From Streptosporangium brasiliense (GTDB taxonomy: Bacteria > Actinomycetota > Actinomycetes > Streptosporangiales > Streptosporangiaceae), in NCBI RefSeq assembly GCF_030811595.1, contig NZ_JAUSRB010000002.1, forward strand, positions 7,130,001 through 7,194,000: 64,000 nt of DNA, written 5' to 3'. The notes beneath the pieces were generated by a model that saw only the letters and a program-made list of their open reading frames with translations, was not told the origin of the DNA and searched no databases. This document shows positions 59,638 through 64,000 of this stretch, in pieces (position 1 is the first letter of the stretch; every line of letters starts with the position of its first letter). The position numbers and the translations under genes were made by a program.

Positions 59638-60513
59638 ATGAAGATCTTGCTTATCGGTGCCGGCGGTTACCTCGGCTCGGCGGTCGCGGACCACCTGGAC
59701 GAGGCCGGACATCAGATCGTCGAACTGACCCGCGCCACCGACGACCGCCCGGAGAACGGGCGTGAAAAGCGTGTCGGCGACCTGACCGATCCGCGTTCGC
59801 TCACCCAGGCGGTGACCCCCGACATAGACGCTGTGATCAACATGGCGACGCCCACCGGAGACGCCGAGACTGACGCCGCCGCGATCGCCGCGCTGACGGA
59901 TCCGCTGCGCGGTACCGGGCGAGCTTTCGTCTACACCAGCGGTGTCTGGGTGCTGGGAGCCACCGGGCCCGGCCCCGTTGACGAGAACACCCCTGCCAAC
60001 CCCATCCCGATCGTGGGATACCGGCCGACGATCGAGCGTCAGGTGCTCGACACCGCCGAGAGCGGTGTGCGCGCCCTGGTGATCCGCCCGGGCATCGTGC
60101 ACGGCCGGGGTGGCGGCATTCCCGCTCTCCTGGTGAACCTGGCCCGCGAACACGCGGCGCCGAGGTTCGTCGGGGAAGAGGCGGTACGCTGGCCCATGGT
60201 GCACGTCGACGACCTCGCCGACCTGTTCGTCTCCGCGGTGGAGCGGGCACCCGCCGGGTCGCTCTGGCACGGTGTGGCCGAGACCGCGGTCGCCGTCCGC
60301 GACCTCGCTTCCGCGGCCGGACGCGCCGCCGGCGTCCAGGCGGAACCGCAGAGCTGGCCGCTTGACCAGGCGCGTGAGGCGCTCGGCGCCCTGTTCGCCG
60401 ACGCCCTCGCCCTCGACCAGAGCGTCAGCGGCGACGCCGCACGCGACAAGCTCGGCTGGCGTCCCCAGCGCGACGGCGCGGTCGCCGACCTCGCCGAGGG
60501 CTCCTACCGGTAG
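59638..60513 (+). CDS. NAD(P)-dependent epimerase/SDR-like protein
   Basis: 291 residues from ATG 59638 with GGGGAG at proper distance. KILLIGAGGYLGSAVADHLD (Rossmann loop), VVYTSG-like FVYTSGVWVLGATGPGPVDE, GYRPTIERQVLDT (the usual Y-x-x-x-K is replaced: Y-R-P-T), ALVIRPGIVHGRGGGIPALL and WPMVHVDDLADLFVSAVERA. This is an extended-SDR/epimerase fold with an altered catalytic Lys, so it may bind NAD(P) as a redox sensor rather than act as a true epimerase. Controlled by the divergent MarR gene. Confidence 0.88.
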   Translation: MKILLIGAGGYLGSAVADHLDEAGHQIVELTRATDDRPENGREKRVGDLTDPRSLTQAVTPDIDAVINMATPTGDAETDAAAIAALTDPLRGTGRAFVYTSGVWVLGATGPGPVDENTPANPIPIVGYRPTIERQVLDTAESGVRALVIRPGIVHGRGGGIPALLVNLAREHAAPRFVGEEAVRWPMVHVDDLADLFVSAVERAPAGSLWHGVAETAVAVRDLASAAGRAAGVQAEPQSWPLDQAREALGALFADALALDQSVSGDAARDKLGWRPQRDGAVADLAEGSYR

Positions 60514-61101
60514 GACGACGGCACCCCTCCCGGATCAGCACCACGACAACACTTGACCTGAGAAGAAGGCATGAGCATCCAGGCTTTCGGCACCACCGAC
60601 GTGCGGCAGGTCAACGTGCACACGCCCCCGGACCGGCGGCCGTAGCCGGCGGTCCCGGCCCGGACCGCCCATCAACTCCACCTGCCGCTTGCTCATGACG
60701 TCGAGCCTGGCCCCCGGCCCCGGCCGCGTCCCGTCTTCCGGGGGTCGTGGCGGGGCCGTGACGGTCGCCCGTCGGGGCCGGCCCCGTAGGGGGTCGGGGC
60801 GATCGACGGGTCCGGCCGAGATACGGCCAGAAGCGGCCACGAGCCGATCATGTTCGTAGTCTCGGAAGCGGGCTGGAGCCTCTCCGATGCCCCGGGATGC
60901 GGAATCTCGGAAGTCGGGGCGGTGCTCAACCCTATGTGCGAGCTGCCGTCTGCCCAGGCCGGCGCCTTCAAGATCTACTCATGGCCCGCATCTCGGCTGT
61001 CTCGACTGAGCCCGGTATCCGCCGGAAGGAACCGCGGCGGTGCCGTGCTGCCCCGTGAAGCCGTGGCGAGCTGCTGGTGCCGGTGCTCTCGCGCTTGACA
61101 G
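60514..61101. other. 588-base stretch with at most one tiny gene
   Basis: A 24-codon frame at 60571-60645 has AAGAAGG upstream and begins MSIQAFGTTDVRQVNV, but its end looks truncated and it may be a relic. Nothing else is supported in the interval. Confidence 0.35.
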
Positions 61102-62286
61102 TCAGGATGGCTGGACTTCGTCGAAGAAGGCCAGGGCTTCGGTGGGGTCCGGGCTCACGAGGCGTTCCAGACCGGCCGTCGTGATCTTCGCCCATCCGCC
61201 GGCCCGTGCCCACATCTGTTCCTCGAAGACGCGGACGGCCTCGTCCAGATCGCCAGGGCCGGGGGCGGCGGCGACGGACTCGGCGAGTTCGGCGCCTTCC
61301 AGCATCGCGAGGTTCGCGCCCACCCCCAATGGGGGCATCAGGTGGGCGGCGTCGCCCAGTAGCGTCACCCCGGGGACGTGGGCCCAGGTGTGGGACACGG
61401 GCAGGATGTAGAGGGGGCGGTGGACGAAAGCGGTGCCGTGGCGGAGGAGGTCGAGGACGGGAGCGGCCCAGCCGTCGAACAGAGCCAGCAGGCTTGATCG
61501 CACGGCCTCGACGTCGGCCAGGTCCAGGCCCGCGTCCAGGCCCGCGTCCAGGCCCGCGCGCCGGTTCAGGCCCATATGCCGGTCCAGGTCCGTGTGCCAG
61601 TCCAGCGGCGCGCGGAACTGGGCGTATACCTTGACGTGGCCGCCGCTGTTGCGCTGGGCGACGAGGCCGCGGTTCACCCCGTACACAGCCATGGAACCGT
61701 CGCCGATCAGCCGGGCGAGGTCGGGGTGGCGGGTGTCGACGTCGTCCAGGGACGTCTCGACGAAGGTGACGCCGGTGTAGTGCGGCGTCGCGGACGAGAC
61801 CGCCGGGCGGACCCGGGACCAGGCGCCGTCCGCGCCGACCACGAGATCGAACGTCTCCTCCCGCCCGTCCGCGAAACGGACCAGCACGCCGTCCCGGGTC
61901 TCCGGCACCACCTCCGTCACGCCCCGCCCCCACTGAACGTCCAGGGGGCCGAGCAGCAGGTCACGGAGTTGCCCGCGGTCGATCTCGGGATTGGCCCGGT
62001 CACCCGGACGGGGTTGCCAGTCGCGGAGGACGGTCCCGTCCGCGTCCAGGATGCGCATGGCCTGTCCCTCGGGCCGGGACAGCGCCTGGAACTCCGCCAG
62101 CAGCCCCGCCTTGCCCAGCGCGAGCTGGCCCATCCCTTCCTGCAGGTCCAGCGTGCCGCCCGGAGGACGGGCGTCGGGGGCGGGGTCGCGTTCGAGGACG
62201 GTGACGGGGTGATCGTGGCGGTGCAGGACGCGGGCGAAGGTGAGGCCGGCGGGGCCGCCTCCAATCACGGCGATACGATGTCTCAT
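61102..62286 (-). CDS. FAD-dependent (TetX-like) monooxygenase
   Basis: 394 residues. IAVIGGGPAGLTFARVLHRH, DLVVGADGAWSRVRPAV (DG motif) and VTLLGDAAHLMPPLGVGANL (second FAD motif) define group A flavoprotein monooxygenases of the TetX/drug-modifying branch. A 12-base tandem repeat gives GLDAGLDAGLD near residue 250, just past the substrate-binding strands. It is divergent from a TetR regulator with a shared operator, the same plan as the broken pair at 29.3-31.2 kb; the two enzymes are clear relatives. Confidence 0.93.
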   Translation of the reverse strand: MRHRIAVIGGGPAGLTFARVLHRHDHPVTVLERDPAPDARPPGGTLDLQEGMGQLALGKAGLLAEFQALSRPEGQAMRILDADGTVLRDWQPRPGDRANPEIDRGQLRDLLLGPLDVQWGRGVTEVVPETRDGVLVRFADGREETFDLVVGADGAWSRVRPAVSSATPHYTGVTFVETSLDDVDTRHPDLARLIGDGSMAVYGVNRGLVAQRNSGGHVKVYAQFRAPLDWHTDLDRHMGLNRRAGLDAGLDAGLDLADVEAVRSSLLALFDGWAAPVLDLLRHGTAFVHRPLYILPVSHTWAHVPGVTLLGDAAHLMPPLGVGANLAMLEGAELAESVAAAPGPGDLDEAVRVFEEQMWARAGGWAKITTAGLERLVSPDPTEALAFFDEVQPS

Positions 62287-62288
62287 GT

Positions 62289-62321
62289 CGATACACTGTA
62301 TTGCCCTATTACAGCGTATCG
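62289..62321. promoter_or_regulatory. TetR operator between monooxygenase and regulator
   Basis: CGATACACTGTA (62289-62300) and TACAGCGTATCG (62310-62321) are inverted with one mismatch in 12, spaced by nine bases, covering the first bases upstream of the monooxygenase ATG. Confidence 0.75.
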
Positions 62322-62339
62322 CAACAGTACGATGTAACC

Positions 62340-63032
62340 ATGACTGTGTGGGATCGGCCGGAGCCGCCGACTCGCCCCGCGCCGCTCGACCGGGAGCGAA
62401 TCGTTGCCGCCGCCATCGCGCTGGCCGACGAGGGCGGGCTGGAGGCGGTGTCGTTGCGCAAGGTCGCCGCCCGGCTGGAGGCCGGCCCGATGCGCCTGTA
62501 CGGATACATCTCCACCAAGGAGGAGCTGTTCGACCTCATGGTGGACGAGGTCCACGCCGAGATCCTCCCCGAGGAGCGGCCCGGTGACTGGCGGGAGGTG
62601 CTGCGCGTCCGCGCCCACCGCACCAGGCAGGCCACCCTCCGTCACGAATGGCTGGCCGACCTGCTCGGCGGCCGTCCGACCTTGGGCCCGAACGCCCTCG
62701 CCGTGACTGAGGCCACGCTGGCCGCCTTCGACGGCCTCGCCGACCTCGAGACCGTCATGCGCGCCGTGGAGACCGTCAGCGCCTACTTCACCGGCGCGAT
62801 CAGGCGCGAGATCGCGAACCTGCGGGCCGAGCGCGCCACGGGCCTGTCCGAGCGTGACTGGCAGCTCGCCTCCGGCCCGCATGTGACGAGGATGCTGGCC
62901 ACGGGCCGCTTCCCCGCGCTGGCCAAGTTCGTGCACGACGGCACGGAGGTGGATGCTGAGACGTCCTTCGCGACCGGCCTGGACTGGGTCCTCGACGCCG
63001 TGGCCGCCAAACTCGCCCGGCCGCCGGCGTGA
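62340..63032 (+). CDS. TetR-family repressor (TetR_C type)
   Basis: 230 residues from ATG 62340. LDRERIVAAAIALADEGGLE, SLRKVAARLEAGPMRLYGYI, STKEELFDLMVDEVHAEILP is the TetR helix-turn-helix with the tetracycline-repressor style continuation; the C-terminal half has TetR_C1 features. It is divergent from the TetX-like monooxygenase gene, with a near-perfect operator in between, and should respond to that enzyme's substrate. Confidence 0.92.
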   Translation: MTVWDRPEPPTRPAPLDRERIVAAAIALADEGGLEAVSLRKVAARLEAGPMRLYGYISTKEELFDLMVDEVHAEILPEERPGDWREVLRVRAHRTRQATLRHEWLADLLGGRPTLGPNALAVTEATLAAFDGLADLETVMRAVETVSAYFTGAIRREIANLRAERATGLSERDWQLASGPHVTRMLATGRFPALAKFVHDGTEVDAETSFATGLDWVLDAVAAKLARPPA

Positions 63033-63208
63033 CTCCCATGATGTCCAGGTGACATCCGTGGCACCGCATGACGCCGCCGGGCTGCGGACCTACCTGCTCG
63101 ACCGGTTCAAAGGCAAGCTCCGACCCCGATCCGAGTGACGCAAGCTGGTGGCGGCTGCCGCCTGAACCCGGGCCGGGCGACCAGCCCCCGGCCTGACGGG
63201 GGGATCCC

Positions 63209-63243
63209 TTACCAGCCGCGCCGCGCTGACGGATACTACGGGA
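63209..63243 (+). promoter_or_regulatory. promoter of the LuxR-family ATPase gene, leaderless
   Basis: TTACCA (63209-63214), 17 bases, GATACT (63232-63237), then ATG 63244 six bases later. No ribosome-binding site is visible. Confidence 0.5.
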
Positions 63244-64000
63244 ATGCGCTTGCTGGAGCGGGAGTCGTCGTTGGCGTCGCTGGCCGAGTACGCGGCCGAG
63301 GCCGAGCGTGGTGAGGGGCGGCTGGTCCTGGTCGCAGGCGAGGCGGGGGTCGGCAAGTCGGTGCTGGTCGAGCGGTTCCAGCAGGACCTGCCGGCGGCGC
63401 GGTGGTCGTGGGGAGCCTGTGACGGGCTGTTCACTCCGCGCCCGCTGGGGCCGCTGTTCGACCTGGCCGAGCAACTGGGCGGCCCGTTGCTGGAGCTGTG
63501 CCGCGCGGGCGCCGGGCGTGAGGAGCTGTTCCGGGGGCTGCTGCGCGAGGTCGGCGACTCGGGAACGCTGGACGTGGTCGTGGTGGAGGACATCCACTGG
63601 GCCGACGAGGCCACCCTCGACCTGCTGCGCTTCCTCGGCCGGCGGCTGCGCGGCAGCGCGCTGCTGCTCCTCGCCACCTACCGCGACGACGGCCTGGCGG
63701 CCGCCGATCCGCTGCGCGTCACCCTGGGCGATCTGGCCTCGCAGCGCTCGACCAGGCGCATCGGCCTGGCGCCCCTGTCCACCCAGGCGGTACGCGAACT
63801 GGCCGGGGGAAGCGACGCCGACGCCGACGCGCTGCACCGGATGACCGGCGGCAACCCGTTCTACGTGACCGAGGTCGTCCAGGCCGGCATGCACGAGGTT
63901 CCCGGGTCGGCGCGGGACGCGGTCCTGGCGCGCGCCGCGCGCCTCAGCAGCGCGGCCCGCCAGGTGCTCGACGTCGCGGCGCTGACCGGGACCAGGGTGG
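63244..64000 (+). CDS. LuxR-family (LAL/MalT-like) ATPase regulator, N-terminal part
   Basis: 252 residues are seen; the gene runs off the window. It starts MRLLERESSLASLAEYAAEA and has a Walker A loop LVLVAGEAGVGKSVLVERFQ and Walker B VVVVEDIHWADEATLDLLRF followed by LLLLATYRDD and MTGGNPFYVTEVV, the AAA_16 ATPase of large ATP-binding LuxR regulators. The remaining ~600 residues with TPR-like repeats and the C-terminal helix-turn-helix lie outside. These proteins activate catabolic or secondary-metabolite genes in response to a ligand. Confidence 0.9.
   Translation, partial: MRLLERESSLASLAEYAAEAERGEGRLVLVAGEAGVGKSVLVERFQQDLPAARWSWGACDGLFTPRPLGPLFDLAEQLGGPLLELCRAGAGREELFRGLLREVGDSGTLDVVVVEDIHWADEATLDLLRFLGRRLRGSALLLLATYRDDGLAAADPLRVTLGDLASQRSTRRIGLAPLSTQAVRELAGGSDADADALHRMTGGNPFYVTEVVQAGMHEVPGSARDAVLARAARLSSAARQVLDVAALTGTRV

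Noticed and set aside
1-64000. tRNA, rRNA or complete prophage/ICE
   Set aside because: No cloverleaf, rRNA motif, intact integrase with attachment sites, or phage structural genes were seen on either strand.

Overview
The window is very GC-rich, with strong third-position GC bias, mixed ATG/GTG starts, many ATGA/GTGA stop-start overlaps and several apparently leaderless promoters. The gene content fits a soil actinomycete: SARP/AfsR-type regulator, LuxR-type ATPase regulator, many TetR/MarR/HxlR/LysR/AraC regulators, IS701/ISAs1/IS605/IS21/Tn3 remnants and DUF6886. The flavour is Streptosporangiaceae-like (Nonomuraea/Streptosporangium), but that is inference. No rRNA, tRNA, CRISPR array or intact prophage was seen.

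Layout. 0-8 kb: end of a histidine kinase with its lipoprotein, a secreted unknown, a large secreted phosphoesterase-propeller protein coupled to a NicO-type nickel/cobalt transporter, and an ArsR-glyoxalase pair. 8-15 kb: IS remnants, a pair of membrane proteins, and an AraC regulator divergent from a fused NmrA-quinone oxidoreductase plus FMN reductase; then a truncated IS701 element lying against a broken acetyltransferase. 15-20 kb: a SARP-NB-ARC-TPR regulator divergent from a 37-residue secreted peptide gene, followed by a large hairpin and an MFS exporter. 20-31 kb: three regulator/enzyme divergons (LysR with NmrA and darcynin; TetR with a TIM-barrel protein; TetR with a frameshifted flavin monooxygenase), a separate intact flavin monooxygenase, and an islet of recombinase and Dam-methylase debris. 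31-40 kb: a decayed stretch with small secreted proteins, repeats, a ParB-like protein, a pentapeptide-repeat membrane protein and several deletion or frameshift relics, including a two-component system whose response regulator has lost the middle of its receiver. 40-44 kb: a TIR-transmembrane-WD40 protein with 14 blades. 44-56 kb: HxlR/DHFR-like/hydrolase cluster, DedA protein, ChrB-like protein with an MFS transporter, a second pentapeptide protein, TetR and esterase/oxidoreductase operon, and a DJ-1/MarR operon. 56-64 kb: DUF6886, a cytochrome-b-like orphan, a histidine phosphatase, a cobalamin riboswitch in front of bluB, a MarR/epimerase divergon, a TetR/flavin monooxygenase divergon and the start of a LuxR-family ATPase regulator.

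How it works together. Much of the window is a set of small, independent detoxification or redox cassettes, each an enzyme beside its own regulator with a visible palindromic operator in the shared promoter. The most attractive candidate for an undescribed system is at 15.0-19.6 kb: the TPR-bearing SARP regulator, the tiny secreted peptide ending His-Cys-Cys and an exporter resemble a peptide-sensing circuit. Second is the TIR-TM-double-propeller protein at 40.6-43.4 kb. A recurring caution is that at least six genes are broken by single-base shifts, often in G runs, so some apparent pseudogenes may be sequence errors.
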